Shown one piece after another: positions 1 to 9,382 of a stretch of DNA of 64,000 bases. The notes beneath the pieces are model-generated. The model was not told the DNA's origin. It did not search any database and saw only the letters and a list, made by a program, of their open reading frames with translations. The stretch is from Stappia sp. WLB 29 (GTDB lineage: Bacteria; Pseudomonadota; Alphaproteobacteria; Rhizobiales; Stappiaceae). The translations under genes were made by a program, and so were the position numbers. Every line of letters begins with the position of its first letter. Position 1 is the stretch's first letter. The stretch is taken from NCBI RefSeq assembly GCF_023507705.1, contig NZ_JALBGD010000011.1, positions 62,001 through 126,000 on the forward strand, given 5' to 3'.

Positions 1-1
1 G

Positions 2-1219
2 GCTCCGTCCCCGAAACAGCCGGACAAGCAGCCGATGCATATTCCCGTGCGCGTCGGCCTCATGGGGGCGGGCGGCGAGGAACTGGCGCCCACGACGATT
101 ACCGGCGCCGATACGACCGGCGACGTGCTGCACATCCGCAATCCGGTGCAGACCGTGGTGTTTACCGGACTGAAGCAACGGCCAATCCCCTCGCTGCTCC
201 GCGGCTTCTCGGCGCCGGTGTCGCTCAAGAGCGATCTGAGCGAGAGCGACCTGCTGTTCCTTGCCGCCAACGACAAGGACCCCTTCAGCCGCTGGGAAGC
301 GCTGCAAAGCGTCGTCATGACGGCGCTGATTGCGGCAACTGCCGGCACCGCCCGGCAGGAAGCGGTGGCGGTCAGCCCGGCGCTGATCGCCGCCTTCGCC
401 GCCAATGTCGCCGACGACCGCCTCGAACCGGCCTTCCGGGCCCTGTGCCTGCAACTTCCGGGCGAGGCGGACATCGCCCGCGAGATCGGCCACGACGTCG
501 ATCCGGATGCCGTTCATACCGCGCGTGCCGCCTTCCGCCGAGCGATTGCCGACGGCATCGCCCCGACAATCCGGGCGACCTACGAAACGATGCAGGACGA
601 GGCGGTCTTCTCCCCGGATGCCCGTTCGGCCGGCCGCAGGGCCTTGCGCAACACGCTGCTCGACTATCTCGGCCATGGCTCGGACCCGGCAGGCAACGAC
701 GTCGTGCAGGCCCATTTCGAGACGAGCGACAACATGACGGACCGCTTTGCGGCGCTGTCGGTGCTCACCCACGCCGCACTGCCGGGCCGGGACGCAGCCC
801 TTGCGGCCTACGAGGAGCGTTACCGGGCGGTGCCGCTTGCCATGGACAAGTGGTTCATGGTGCAGGCGACCGCGCCCAATGCCTCGACCCTCGACCGGGT
901 TCGCGAACTCACCGGGCATCCCGCCTTCTCGCCCGGCAATCCGAACCGCGTGCGCGCACTGGTCGGCGCTTTCGCCAGCGGCAACCAGAGCCAGTTCAAC
1001 CGTGCAGACGGTGCAGGCTTTGGTTTCGTGGCGGATTTCGCCCGCGATCTCGACCGACGCAACCCCCAGGCGGCGGCACGGATGATGTCGGCCTTCCGGT
1101 CCTGGCGCGCGCTGGAGCCGGGTCGCCGTGCCCACGCAGAGGCGGCCCTTCGGCGCCTTGCGGCGGAAACAGGCCTTTCCGTCGACATGCGCGACATCGT
1201 CGAGCGCTGCCTGCAATAG
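2..1219 (+). CDS. pepN: Aminopeptidase N, C-terminal part (5'-truncated by window edge)
   Basis: The open frame enters from the window edge and ends at 1219, giving about 405 residues. It begins with a KQP-x-HIPV-type segment and continues as an all-alpha C-terminal domain (DUF3458-like, with an NxxRxRAL-like stretch near the end). This matches the last 45 percent of the M1 metallopeptidase PepN. The zinc-binding HExxH site lies upstream of the window, so catalysis cannot be checked here. PepN is a cytoplasmic enzyme that removes N-terminal residues from peptides. It is followed after about 250 bp by the PleC-like kinase gene. The first methionine at position 35 is internal, not a start. Confidence 0.85.
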   Translation, partial: APSPKQPDKQPMHIPVRVGLMGAGGEELAPTTITGADTTGDVLHIRNPVQTVVFTGLKQRPIPSLLRGFSAPVSLKSDLSESDLLFLAANDKDPFSRWEALQSVVMTALIAATAGTARQEAVAVSPALIAAFAANVADDRLEPAFRALCLQLPGEADIAREIGHDVDPDAVHTARAAFRRAIADGIAPTIRATYETMQDEAVFSPDARSAGRRALRNTLLDYLGHGSDPAGNDVVQAHFETSDNMTDRFAALSVLTHAALPGRDAALAAYEERYRAVPLAMDKWFMVQATAPNASTLDRVRELTGHPAFSPGNPNRVRALVGAFASGNQSQFNRADGAGFGFVADFARDLDRRNPQAAARMMSAFRSWRALEPGRRAHAEAALRRLAAETGLSVDMRDIVERCLQ

Positions 1220-1342
1220 GATATCAATCCCCGTTCGAATCAGGCTTTCGGGCCGTCGGAGCAGTCATCCCAGACCGCCCCGGCGGCCCGTTTCATGTTG
1301 GCCGAACGGGACTCGCAAGAGTTGTGCGTTTTGCAAATCGCA

Positions 1343-1357
1343 TTAAGCTTCCATTAA
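1343..1357 (+). promoter_or_regulatory. CtrA-binding box (TTAA-N7-TTAA)
   Basis: The sequence reads TTAA, GCTTCCA, TTAA, an exact match to the alphaproteobacterial CtrA full-site consensus. It lies about 115 bp upstream of the probable start of the PleC-like kinase. TTAA tetramers are rare in this GC-rich window and I saw no other pair with 7-bp spacing. Two GATTC (GANTC, CcrM-type) sites follow at 1400-1404 and 1415-1419. CtrA control of the kinase gene is inferred. Confidence 0.7.
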
Positions 1358-1473
1358 CTATATTTTTCTTGGGGGACTCTGGACAAAGCAGGCGAATGCG
1401 ATTCAAATGAAAATGATTCGAGCGCCGGTTGCGTTCTGTTTGCGGCAAAATCGACACATCGGGGGCCATTACG

Positions 1474-3831
1474 ATGGCGCGTGCCTTTGCAGGGGCTGCG
1501 TCCGCGCGTCGATTCGCGGACATGTTGAAACGACAGCGTGATTCGCAGTCGCTGACCGGGCACATCCGCCTTCTGGCGCAGCCCGCCTATCAGCGACTGC
1601 TGACCGCGGAACCTTTCTTCCGTCGCGCCATCCCCATTTTGTGCATCGTCTTCATCGCGACGCTGGCGACCTATCGCGCACTCACGCTCTCCTACGAGCA
1701 TGAGGAGACCGATCTGAGGGCCCGCGACGACCTGACGATGATCGCGACCACGCTGGCCGCCCGCCTGTCGACCGCCGAGGCCGCCCTTCCCGAGCAGGGC
1801 TTCAGCACCGCGCTTCAAGCCGCCCTCGCCGACAGCCTGCCGCCGCGCGCCACCGGCGACGGCCGCCGCATTCTCGTCGCCGATCCGGACGGCGTGATCA
1901 TGGCCACCGCGCCGATCCGCTCCGATCTGGAAGGCCGCCCGCTCGCCGACCTGCTCGGTGCCGGCCAGCCGCTCACCGTCTTCGGCGCCCGCGCCGGCGT
2001 TCTCACCGTCTCCGCGGGCGAACCGGACGAGGCCTATGCCACCGTTCATCACCTCGACGGCCGGCTCGGCATGGTCGCCCTGATCCAGTCCAAGGACATG
2101 ATCTTTGCCGATTGGCGGGCCAGCGTGTCAGCCAACGTGACGCTGTTCGTCGGCACGGCCTCGGTTCTCCTGGTGCTCATCTACGCCTTCTTCGCCCAGG
2201 CGACGCGCGCCGAGCAGGCCGACCAGATCTACGCCGCCACCCGCGCCCGCATCGACCTTGCTCTCAACCGCGGCCGCTGCGGCCTGTTCGACTGGGACCT
2301 GTCGCGCGGCCGCATCTTCTGGTCCGCCTCGCTCTACGAAATGCTCGGCCTGCAGCCGCGCGACGACATTCTCGGCTTTGCGGAGATCTCCGCCCTCGCC
2401 CATCCGGACGACATCGACCTCTATGAGCTGGCAGAGTCGCTGCTGGAGACCGGCGAGACCACCGTCGACCGCATGTTCCGCATGCGCCACGCCAATGGCG
2501 ACTGGGTGTGGCTGCGCGCCCGCGCCGAAGTGCAGAGCGAGCCGGGTATCGCCGAGCCGCACCTCATCGGCATCTGCATCGATATTACCGAGCAAAAGCA
2601 GCTTGCCGAGCAGAGCCGCACCGCGGACCTGCGCCTGCGCGACGCCATCGAGACGATCTCGGAAGCCTTCGTCCTGTGGGACACCGAAAACCGTCTGGTG
2701 ATGTGCAATTCCAACTACCAGACGCTGCACAACCTGCCGAATTCCGCGATCAAGGCCGGCACGCCCTATGCTCAGGTGATGGCCGCCGCCCGCCAGACCG
2801 TTGTGTCGGCGAGCCCGACCATCGGCAGCGATGCCTCCGACCCCTCTTCGTCCTACGAGGCCCAACTCGCGGACGGCCGCTGGCTGCAGATTTCCGAGCG
2901 CCGGACCAAGGATGGCGGCTTCGTCTCCGTCGGCACGGACATCACGGCGCTGAAGCGTCACGAGGAAAAGCTGATGGAGAGCGAGCGGCGGCTGATGGCC
3001 ACCGTCGCCGACCTGCGCCAGTCGCGCCAGAAGCTGGAAGTTCAGGCACAGCAGCTGGTGGAGCTTGCCGAAAAATACTCCGAAGAGAAGACCAAGGCGG
3101 AAGAGGCCAACCAGGCCAAGTCCGAGTTCCTGGCCAATATCTCGCACGAGCTGCGCACACCGCTCAATGCGATCATCGGTTTCTCCGAGATCATGGACCA
3201 GGGCATGTTCGGCCCGCTCGGATCCGACAAGTACCGCGAGTACTGCACGGACATTCACGACAGCGGCCGCTACCTGCTGAACGTCATCAACGACATTCTC
3301 GACATGTCGAAGATTGAAGCCGGACGCATGGAGCTGAAGCGCGAGGCGGTCAACCTCGGCGCGATCGTCACCGACGTGACGCGCATCATCTCCGCCGCTG
3401 CCGCCGAAAAGGCCATCTCCGTCACCAGCGAGACCGAGGAAGGCCTGACGCTCTCTGCAGACCGGCGCGCGGTGAAGCAGGTGCTGCTCAACCTGCTCGC
3501 CAATGCGGTCAAGTTCACCCCGGACAACGGCTCGGTGACCCTGGCCGCCACTCATGGCCGCATGGACGGCACCAATGCCGTCGTGATCGCGATTTCCGAT
3601 ACCGGTATCGGCATCCGCGAGAGCGATATCTCGCGGCTGGCAAAGCCCTTCGTCCAGGTGGAAAACCAGTTCACCAAGACGCACAAGGGGTCCGGCCTCG
3701 GCCTGGCCATCGCCCAGTCTCTGGTGAAGATGCATGGCGGCACAATGGAAATCCGCTCCAGCGTCGGCAAGGGAACCACGGTGACCGTCACGCTGCCTGT
3801 CGAGGCACGCATGGCCAGCAAGGCTGCTTGA
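1474..3831 (+). CDS. pleC: PleC-like PAS sensor histidine kinase (PleC/DivJ/PdhS family)
   Basis: Membrane histidine kinase of about 785 residues. A hydrophobic helix near residues 52-70 and another near 222-242 flank a periplasmic sensor region. Two PAS regions follow (about 260-375 and 385-495), then a coiled coil. The HisKA box contains SHELRTPLNAIIGFSE with the phospho-accepting His near 558, and the HATPase_c domain has NLLANAVKFTPDN, DTGIGI and GSGLGLAI motifs. This HisKA type interacts with DivK/PleD-like regulators. The position beside glnE matches the rhizobial pleC neighbourhood as I recall it. I chose ATG 1474 because GGGGG lies upstream; a TTG at 1429 would add 15 residues. A strong terminator follows at 3875. 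Confidence 0.7.
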   Translation: MARAFAGAASARRFADMLKRQRDSQSLTGHIRLLAQPAYQRLLTAEPFFRRAIPILCIVFIATLATYRALTLSYEHEETDLRARDDLTMIATTLAARLSTAEAALPEQGFSTALQAALADSLPPRATGDGRRILVADPDGVIMATAPIRSDLEGRPLADLLGAGQPLTVFGARAGVLTVSAGEPDEAYATVHHLDGRLGMVALIQSKDMIFADWRASVSANVTLFVGTASVLLVLIYAFFAQATRAEQADQIYAATRARIDLALNRGRCGLFDWDLSRGRIFWSASLYEMLGLQPRDDILGFAEISALAHPDDIDLYELAESLLETGETTVDRMFRMRHANGDWVWLRARAEVQSEPGIAEPHLIGICIDITEQKQLAEQSRTADLRLRDAIETISEAFVLWDTENRLVMCNSNYQTLHNLPNSAIKAGTPYAQVMAAARQTVVSASPTIGSDASDPSSSYEAQLADGRWLQISERRTKDGGFVSVGTDITALKRHEEKLMESERRLMATVADLRQSRQKLEVQAQQLVELAEKYSEEKTKAEEANQAKSEFLANISHELRTPLNAIIGFSEIMDQGMFGPLGSDKYREYCTDIHDSGRYLLNVINDILDMSKIEAGRMELKREAVNLGAIVTDVTRIISAAAAEKAISVTSETEEGLTLSADRRAVKQVLLNLLANAVKFTPDNGSVTLAATHGRMDGTNAVVIAISDTGIGIRESDISRLAKPFVQVENQFTKTHKGSGLGLAIAQSLVKMHGGTMEIRSSVGKGTTVTVTLPVEARMASKAA

Positions 3832-3874
3832 GCCGCACGCTTCCCGCTTCCGCACAACGCTCACTCCGACTTGC

Positions 3875-3906
3875 AGGGCCCGCATCGCGGGCCCTTTCTC
3901 GTTTTT
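3875..3906 (+). terminator. Rho-independent terminator after pleC
   Basis: A perfect 9-bp stem (3875-3883 with 3887-3895, AGGGCCCGC / GCGGGCCCT) with a 3-nt loop is followed by a T-rich tract to 3906. It lies 44 bp after the kinase stop codon. Confidence 0.85.
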
Positions 3907-4016
3907 CGCAGCTTTCCGCTCTGCGACACCACGCCGCCGGGCCGGCCTGTTCCGAAAACTTAGGCGCTAACCTAAATTTCGGTTGACCTCTTCACGGCAA
4001 GTAGATAGTTAGGCAA

Positions 4017-4364
4017 ATGGCTAAGCATGATCCGAACCTGAACCTCAAGTTCGCTGCCCTCAGCGACGAGACACGCAGGGCCGTCGTCTCCCGCCTGGCG
4101 CGGGGGCCGGCTTCGGTGAGTGAACTGGCCTCGGCTCATGCCATGGCCCTGCCTTCGTTCATGGGTCACCTGTCCAAGCTGGAAGCGGCCGGACTGATCG
4201 AGACGACGAAGAAGGGACGCGTGAGATACTGCCGGCTTTCGGCGGACGGAATAGCGCCCGTCACCCATTGGCTGGCGGAACAGCAGGCGCTCTGGACCTC
4301 GCGGATGGACCAGTTCGACGCCTATGTCGCCAAGATCGTGAAAGAGAGAACCGATGAAACTTGA
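4017..4364 (+). CDS. ArsR-family winged-helix transcriptional regulator
   Basis: A 115-residue protein. Residues about 10-90 form a winged HTH: LSDETRRAVVSRLARG, then a recognition helix around SVSELASAHAMALPSFMGHLSKLE, then a wing with GLIETTKKGRVRYCRL. No cysteine-rich metal site is visible, so a metal sensor role is not supported. The gene overlaps the next frame by 11 bp. ArsR plus AHSA1 pairs are a common two-gene operon in which the regulator usually represses its own operon. The 5' region (3961-4016) carries TTGACC at 3983-3988, but no convincing -10 box and only a weak ribosome site. Confidence 0.85.
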   Translation: MAKHDPNLNLKFAALSDETRRAVVSRLARGPASVSELASAHAMALPSFMGHLSKLEAAGLIETTKKGRVRYCRLSADGIAPVTHWLAEQQALWTSRMDQFDAYVAKIVKERTDET

Positions 4365-4830
4365 CCCGGAAACCGATCTCATCCTGAAGCGCACGCTCAA
4401 GGCGCCGCGCTCGATCCTGTGGGAATGCTGGACGACGCCCGAGCACATCAAGCACTTCTTCGTGCCACGGCCCCACAAGGTCACGGCCTGCGAGATCGAC
4501 CTTCGGGTCGGCGGCCGCTTCAACACCACCTTCGAGGTGGAAGGCAACGAGATGGCCAACGAAGGCGTGTTCCTCGAGATCGTGCCGCAGGAAAAGCTGG
4601 TCTTCACCGACGCCTATACCGAGGGCTGGAAGCCCGCGCCGGACCCGTTCATGACGGCCATCCTGCTGCTGGAGGACGACGGCAACGGCGGGACGGCCTA
4701 CACCGCCATTGCCCGGCATCGCTCGACCGACGCCCGCAAGACTCACGAGGACATGGGCTTCCATGACGGCTGGGGCACCGTCTCCGAGCAGCTCGACGCC
4801 TATGCGCTGGATCTGCTGAAGTCGCGATAA
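4354..4830 (+). CDS. SRPBCC/AHSA1 (Aha1 C-domain-like) family protein
   Basis: A 158-residue single-domain protein of the START-like SRPBCC superfamily. It has the usual opening LILKRTLKAPRSILWECWT, followed by WWT-like and helix-grip residues and the closing WGTVSEQLDAY helix. Members bind hydrophobic ligands or act as small-molecule-responsive partners; no specific ligand can be read from sequence. It is translationally coupled to the upstream ArsR gene through an overlap at 4354-4364, so it is probably co-regulated by it. Length is normal for the family. Confidence 0.85.
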   Translation: MKLDPETDLILKRTLKAPRSILWECWTTPEHIKHFFVPRPHKVTACEIDLRVGGRFNTTFEVEGNEMANEGVFLEIVPQEKLVFTDAYTEGWKPAPDPFMTAILLLEDDGNGGTAYTAIARHRSTDARKTHEDMGFHDGWGTVSEQLDAYALDLLKSR

Positions 4831-4853
4831 CTCCCGTCCGATTGCCGGACAGC

Positions 4854-4877
4854 GGCGACGCGCAAAAGCGCGTCGCC
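4854..4877. terminator. Perfect hairpin between convergent genes
   Basis: A perfect 10-bp inverted repeat (GGCGACGCGC, loop AAAA, GCGCGTCGCC) sits between the convergent AHSA1 gene and glnE. No T-tract follows on either strand, so a termination role is only probable from position. Confidence 0.45.
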
Positions 4878-4901
4878 CCCTCGTGGGGCGGCTATGCCGC
4901 T

Positions 4902-7900
4902 TTACTCGGCTTTGGCCGAGACCTTCCCCACCAGCTTCTCGAACGTTTCGCGCACCTGCTTCTGCCGGTCGGCGAGCATCGCCTCCAGATGGGAAAAGTC
5001 CGGCGCCTCGCCGGCATGCACAAGCAGCTCGCGCACGCCGTTGGGCACCGCATCGGCCTTGAACGTGCCCTCGAGCGTCAGGCGCTGCACCTGGGTCAGC
5101 GCGTGATACAGGCGGATCGCGGGCAACAAGACCTCGGCATCGCCAGCCGACAGCAGGCCGGCATCGCGCGCCCGCTCCAGCACCGTCTCCGTCGTCTGCG
5201 ACAGGATCTCGGGATGCGCCTGCGCATTGACGAGCTGCAGGTACTGGGCCAGGAACTCCACATCGACCATGCCGCCGGCGACCTGTTTCAGATCCCAGAT
5301 GTCCGCGGTCCCCTTCTCCGCCTCGATCCGTCCGCGCATCGACGCGACTTCGGATGCGATCTTGTCCGCATCCCGGGGCCGGGCCAGCGTCTCGCGGATA
5401 AGGCCCTCGATCCTCGCGGCAAAGGCATCCGAGGACCGCGCGATCACCCGCGCCCGGGTCAGGGCCATGTGCTCCCAGGTCCAGGCCTCCTTGACCTGAT
5501 AGGCCTCGAATGCGGCAAGCCGCGTCGCCAGCGGACCGGCATTGCCCGACGGGCGCAGGCGGAAGTCCACCTCGTAAAGGCGCCCCTCCGCCGTCGGCGC
5601 CGACAGCGCCGCGACCAGCCGCTGGGTCAGGCGGATGAAATACTGGCTGGCTGCCAGCGGCCGCTTGCCGTCAGTCTCCGCCCCGTCCTCAGGATGGTCG
5701 TAAAGCAGGATGAGGTCGAGATCGGAGGCCGCCGTCATCTCCCGTCCGCCGAGCTTGCCCATGGCGACCACCGCCCAGTCGGCACCGGGCAACTGCCCGT
5801 GGTTTTCCGCCACCTGGTCGATCACGAAAGGCATCAGGCCGGCAACGACGCTCTCGGCGAGACGGGCGAGCGCCTCTCCCACCTGATGGGCGTTCAGCGT
5901 GTCGGAGAGCAGCCGCAGGCCGATCAGGAACTGCTGCTCCTGCGCGAAGATCCGCGCCCGGTCGAGCGCGTCTTCGTAGAACCGGGCGAGATCGAGCGTG
6001 CGGGCGAGGCCGGCGCGGAACTCCTGGGACGTCGGCATTGCGCCGAAGAAGGCCGGATCCATCACCGCATCGAGCACATGCACCCGCTTGGAGACCACCT
6101 CGCCCATGCGGGGGGCCGCGCCCATCACGGTCGCCAGCAGCTTCAGAAGCTGCGGATTGGAGCGCAGGAGCGAAAACAGCTGGACGCCGGCGGGAAGCTT
6201 CGACAGGAAACCGTCGAAGGCAATCAGCGCCTGGTCGGCATTGTCCGTGCTGGCCAGCGCCGAGATCAGAACCGGATGCAGTTCGGTCAGCCGCTCGCGC
6301 GCCTTGGCCGAGCGGACCGCCGGATACCGGCCGAAATGCCAGGCTCGGATGATCTTGCCGGCCTCCTTCGGCCGCTGGTAGCCGAGCCGCGTCAGCGTCT
6401 CCAGCGTCTCGGGATCGTCGTCGTCGCCGGTGAAGACCAGATTGCCGAGATCGGAGGCCAGTTCCGGCTCGTTCTCGAACAGCGCCGAGTAGTGCTTCTG
6501 CACCCGCTTCAGACGAGTGCGCAGCTCTTCCTCGAAAGGTTCCAGTTCGGCAAAGCCCATCAGCCGGGAGACGCGTGCCCGCGCCTCGGCATCCGCCGGC
6601 AGGATGTGCGTCTGCTCGTCGTTGACCATCTGGATCCGGTGTTCCACCGCCCGCAGGAAAAGATAGGCCTCGGTCAGTTCGTCGCGCGCATCCTGTGCGA
6701 TCCAGTCGAGCTCGGCGAGCGTCGCCAGCGTGTCGAGCGTGCGCCGCCCGCGCAGTTCGGTGATGCGCCCGCCGGCGATCAGCTGCTGGGTCTGGGCAAA
6801 GAACTCCACTTCGCGGATGCCGCCGCGGCCGAGCTTGACGTTGTGGCCCGCCACCGCGATCCGGCCATGGCCCTTGTGCACATGGATCTGGCGTTTGATC
6901 GAATGCACATCGGCAATCGCCGCATAATCGAGATATTTGCGCCAGATGAAGGGGGCGATCTCCTTGAGAAAGCTCTCCCCGCATGCCACGTCGCCCGCGC
7001 AGGCGCGTGCCTTGATCAAGGCCGCGCGCTCCCAGTTCTGGCCAAGGCTCTCGTAATAGACCAGCGCGGCCGGGATCGACATGGCAAGGGGCGTTGCGCC
7101 CGGATCCGGGCGCAGCCGCAGGTCCGTGCGGAAGACGTAGCCGTCCGCCGTACGGTCGCCCATCATCTTGACCAGCCGTTTGGTCATGCGCACGAACTCG
7201 ACCGGCGCCTCCGCCCCGCCCGTCACCGGTGCAAGCTCCGGCTCATACATCACGATGAGATCGATGTCGGAGGAGTAGTTGAGCTCCAGGGCGCCGTACT
7301 TGCCCATGGCCAAGACGACGAAGCCTGAACCCTTCTCGGGGGCCGCCTCGTCGCGGATCTCGAACCTGCCGCGCCGGGCAAGATCGCGCAGGCAGAAGCG
7401 GATCGCCGCGGTCAGCGCGGCATCGGCGAACCGGCTGAGCCCGCCGGTCACCGCATCGAGGTCGAGCGCACCGGCGATGTCGGCAAGCGCCAGCGTCAGC
7501 GCGAGATCCTGCTTCAGCCGCCGCAGGGCGGCCATCACCGCGCTTTCCTCCTCGCCGATCAGCTCGCGAGCCTCGGCAACCAGCCTGTCCACCCGTGCCT
7601 GCGGGTTCTCCTGCAGCAGGGCGGCAAGGCGGTCGTGGTCGGCAAGGGCAAGGTCGCGCAGGTAGGGCGCGTTCGTCAGGGCTCCCGAAAGAAACGCAGC
7701 GACCCGGTCGCGCTGCTCCTCGTCCGCATCGAGACCCGCAACGGCATCGGCGAGATCCCGCGCCAGCGCCTCGGCTGCAGCCTCGCTTTCGGGGGCAGGA
7801 ACGCGCGAGATAGCGGCCAGCAGAGGCAGATCGCCGGCGTCTGCTCTCTGGCTGTTCCCCTTCCGGCCGCCACCGTTTCCGGCACCCTTCGCTGCGACAC

Positions 7901-7910
7901 TGTCGTTCAA
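4902..7910 (-). CDS. glnE: Bifunctional glutamine synthetase adenylyltransferase/deadenylase
   Basis: About 1002 residues, the normal size for GlnE, which adenylylates glutamine synthetase and reverses this by phosphorolysis in response to PII and glutamine. Two nucleotidyltransferase domains are visible. The N-terminal one (deadenylylation) has MGKYGALELNYSSDIDL; the C-terminal one (adenylylation) has MGKLGGREMTAASDLDL. Each is followed by a helical regulatory domain. Start choice: TTG at 7910 has GGGAGG five bases upstream. An upstream TTG at 7955 overlaps the kinase stop (TTGA) but has its GGAG only one base away, so 7910 is preferred. The gene follows a response regulator/kinase pair in the same direction. 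Confidence 0.95.
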   Translation of the reverse strand: MNDSVAAKGAGNGGGRKGNSQRADAGDLPLLAAISRVPAPESEAAAEALARDLADAVAGLDADEEQRDRVAAFLSGALTNAPYLRDLALADHDRLAALLQENPQARVDRLVAEARELIGEEESAVMAALRRLKQDLALTLALADIAGALDLDAVTGGLSRFADAALTAAIRFCLRDLARRGRFEIRDEAAPEKGSGFVVLAMGKYGALELNYSSDIDLIVMYEPELAPVTGGAEAPVEFVRMTKRLVKMMGDRTADGYVFRTDLRLRPDPGATPLAMSIPAALVYYESLGQNWERAALIKARACAGDVACGESFLKEIAPFIWRKYLDYAAIADVHSIKRQIHVHKGHGRIAVAGHNVKLGRGGIREVEFFAQTQQLIAGGRITELRGRRTLDTLATLAELDWIAQDARDELTEAYLFLRAVEHRIQMVNDEQTHILPADAEARARVSRLMGFAELEPFEEELRTRLKRVQKHYSALFENEPELASDLGNLVFTGDDDDPETLETLTRLGYQRPKEAGKIIRAWHFGRYPAVRSAKARERLTELHPVLISALASTDNADQALIAFDGFLSKLPAGVQLFSLLRSNPQLLKLLATVMGAAPRMGEVVSKRVHVLDAVMDPAFFGAMPTSQEFRAGLARTLDLARFYEDALDRARIFAQEQQFLIGLRLLSDTLNAHQVGEALARLAESVVAGLMPFVIDQVAENHGQLPGADWAVVAMGKLGGREMTAASDLDLILLYDHPEDGAETDGKRPLAASQYFIRLTQRLVAALSAPTAEGRLYEVDFRLRPSGNAGPLATRLAAFEAYQVKEAWTWEHMALTRARVIARSSDAFAARIEGLIRETLARPRDADKIASEVASMRGRIEAEKGTADIWDLKQVAGGMVDVEFLAQYLQLVNAQAHPEILSQTTETVLERARDAGLLSAGDAEVLLPAIRLYHALTQVQRLTLEGTFKADAVPNGVRELLVHAGEAPDFSHLEAMLADRQKQVRETFEKLVGKVSAKAE

Positions 7911-7951
7911 CCCGACCTCCCGATCCGCTCCCTGACAAGGAGCTGTCTTGT

Positions 7952-9382
7952 TCAATCTCCGCCGGTGGGCGCGGCACCATCAGCACCGACGGCCGCCGGC
8001 AATCGCAACCGCGCCATCAGGCCGGGCCGCGCATCGGCAAGCTCCAGCCGCCCGCTATGCAGTCGTGCGACCGCCGCCACGAGGCTGAGACCGAGGCCGG
8101 AGCCCGGCGCGCTGCGGCTGGCCTCCAGCCGCACGAACCGGTGCAGCACCCGTTCCTTGTCGGCATCGGGAATGCCCGGCCCGTGGTCGCGCACACCGAG
8201 CAGCACCTCGCTGCCTTCCGCGCGCGCTTCCAGTTCCACCCTAGCGCCCTCGCCCTTGTCCTGCCGAGCGTATTTCAGTGCGTTTTCGACAAGGTTTATC
8301 AGCGCCTGGACCAGCAGCTCGCGGTTTCCCGTCACCTTCAGCCCGTCGGTCACGCGCAGCTCCATGCCGCCGCCCTCGTCCTCCGCGACCGGCGCGTAGA
8401 GTTCGGCCACCTCGCGGACCAGTTCCGAAACGTCGATATCGCCGAAACTCGCGTCGGACGAGCCGGCCTCCACGCGTGCGATGCGCAGCAGCGCGTTGAA
8501 GGTGCGGATCAGGGCGTCGCAGTCGTCGATGGTGGTCTCCAGCACCTCTCGCGCCTTGCTGTCGCCCGACAGATCGCTGCGCAGCGCCTCCTCCAGCCGG
8601 TTGCGCATGCGCGTCAGCGGTGTCTTCAGATCATGGGCGATGTTGTCGGAGACATCCTTCAGGCCCTGCATGAGCACCTCGATGCGGGTCAGCATCGCGT
8701 TGAGGCCGATCGCCAGGCGATCGAACTCGTCGCCGCTCCCCTCGACCGGCAAGCGTTCGCTCAGATCGCCCGACATGATCCGCCTGCTGGTCGCCGTCAT
8801 CGCATCGATGCGCTTGAGTACGCGGCGGCTGACGAAGACCCAGGTGACGAGCCCGAGCGCGGCCAGCACGAACAGCCAGAAGCGCATGGCCTCGGCCAGC
8901 AGCGAGCGGAAATACTGTTGCTCCTGCAGATCGCGCCCGACCAGCAGGCGGAAGCCGCCGGACAGCTGGAACACCCGGGCCAGCGCCTCGCGGCGGGGGC
9001 CGCCGCCGATGGGGGTGTAGATCACGCGCTGCAGTTCGCCGCTCTCGCCGGCCAGCACGCGGTCGTCCAGCTGCTCGATATTGCCGACCAGTTGGTTGGC
9101 GGCGAAGTCGGTGACGAGATAGAGGCTGGCGCCGGGCCGGCGCGAGCGGGCGTCGACGGTGGCGACGAGCGCGCGGATGCCGCCGATGCGGTACTGGTCG
9201 GCAAGGCCGGAAATCTCGGCATCCACCGTATCCACCACCTGCTCGCGCAGCACCGTGGCGGTGTTTTGCGACAGATAGACGAGGACCGCGCCGGAGGCGA
9301 GCGTCAGCGCCGCCAGATAGATCAGCGCGAGCTTGATCGCCGTTGTGCGGAACAGCCGGCCGGTCGCGGTCGTCTCGCTCAT
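7952..9382 (-). CDS. Sensor histidine kinase with HAMP domain
   Basis: A 476-residue EnvZ/QseC-like kinase. TM1 is at about residues 14-36, a periplasmic loop runs to about 160, TM2 lies near 165-185, and a HAMP linker follows. The HisKA box is NIAHDLKTPLTRM with His near 250. The HATPase domain has ENALKYA, DHGPGIP and GSGLGLSLV. The ATG at 9382 overlaps the regulator stop codon (ATGA), so the pair is translationally coupled. It lies between degP and glnE, an order known in rhizobia. The signal is unknown; linkage to degP suggests envelope state, which is inference. Confidence 0.9.
   Translation of the reverse strand: MSETTATGRLFRTTAIKLALIYLAALTLASGAVLVYLSQNTATVLREQVVDTVDAEISGLADQYRIGGIRALVATVDARSRRPGASLYLVTDFAANQLVGNIEQLDDRVLAGESGELQRVIYTPIGGGPRREALARVFQLSGGFRLLVGRDLQEQQYFRSLLAEAMRFWLFVLAALGLVTWVFVSRRVLKRIDAMTATSRRIMSGDLSERLPVEGSGDEFDRLAIGLNAMLTRIEVLMQGLKDVSDNIAHDLKTPLTRMRNRLEEALRSDLSGDSKAREVLETTIDDCDALIRTFNALLRIARVEAGSSDASFGDIDVSELVREVAELYAPVAEDEGGGMELRVTDGLKVTGNRELLVQALINLVENALKYARQDKGEGARVELEARAEGSEVLLGVRDHGPGIPDADKERVLHRFVRLEASRSAPGSGLGLSLVAAVARLHSGRLELADARPGLMARLRLPAAVGADGAAPTGGD

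Noticed and set aside
4842-7328. 828-residue plus-strand open frame opposite glnE
   Set aside because: It lies antisense to a clear GlnE with two nucleotidyltransferase domains; long antisense frames are expected at this GC content and the translation shows no domain.
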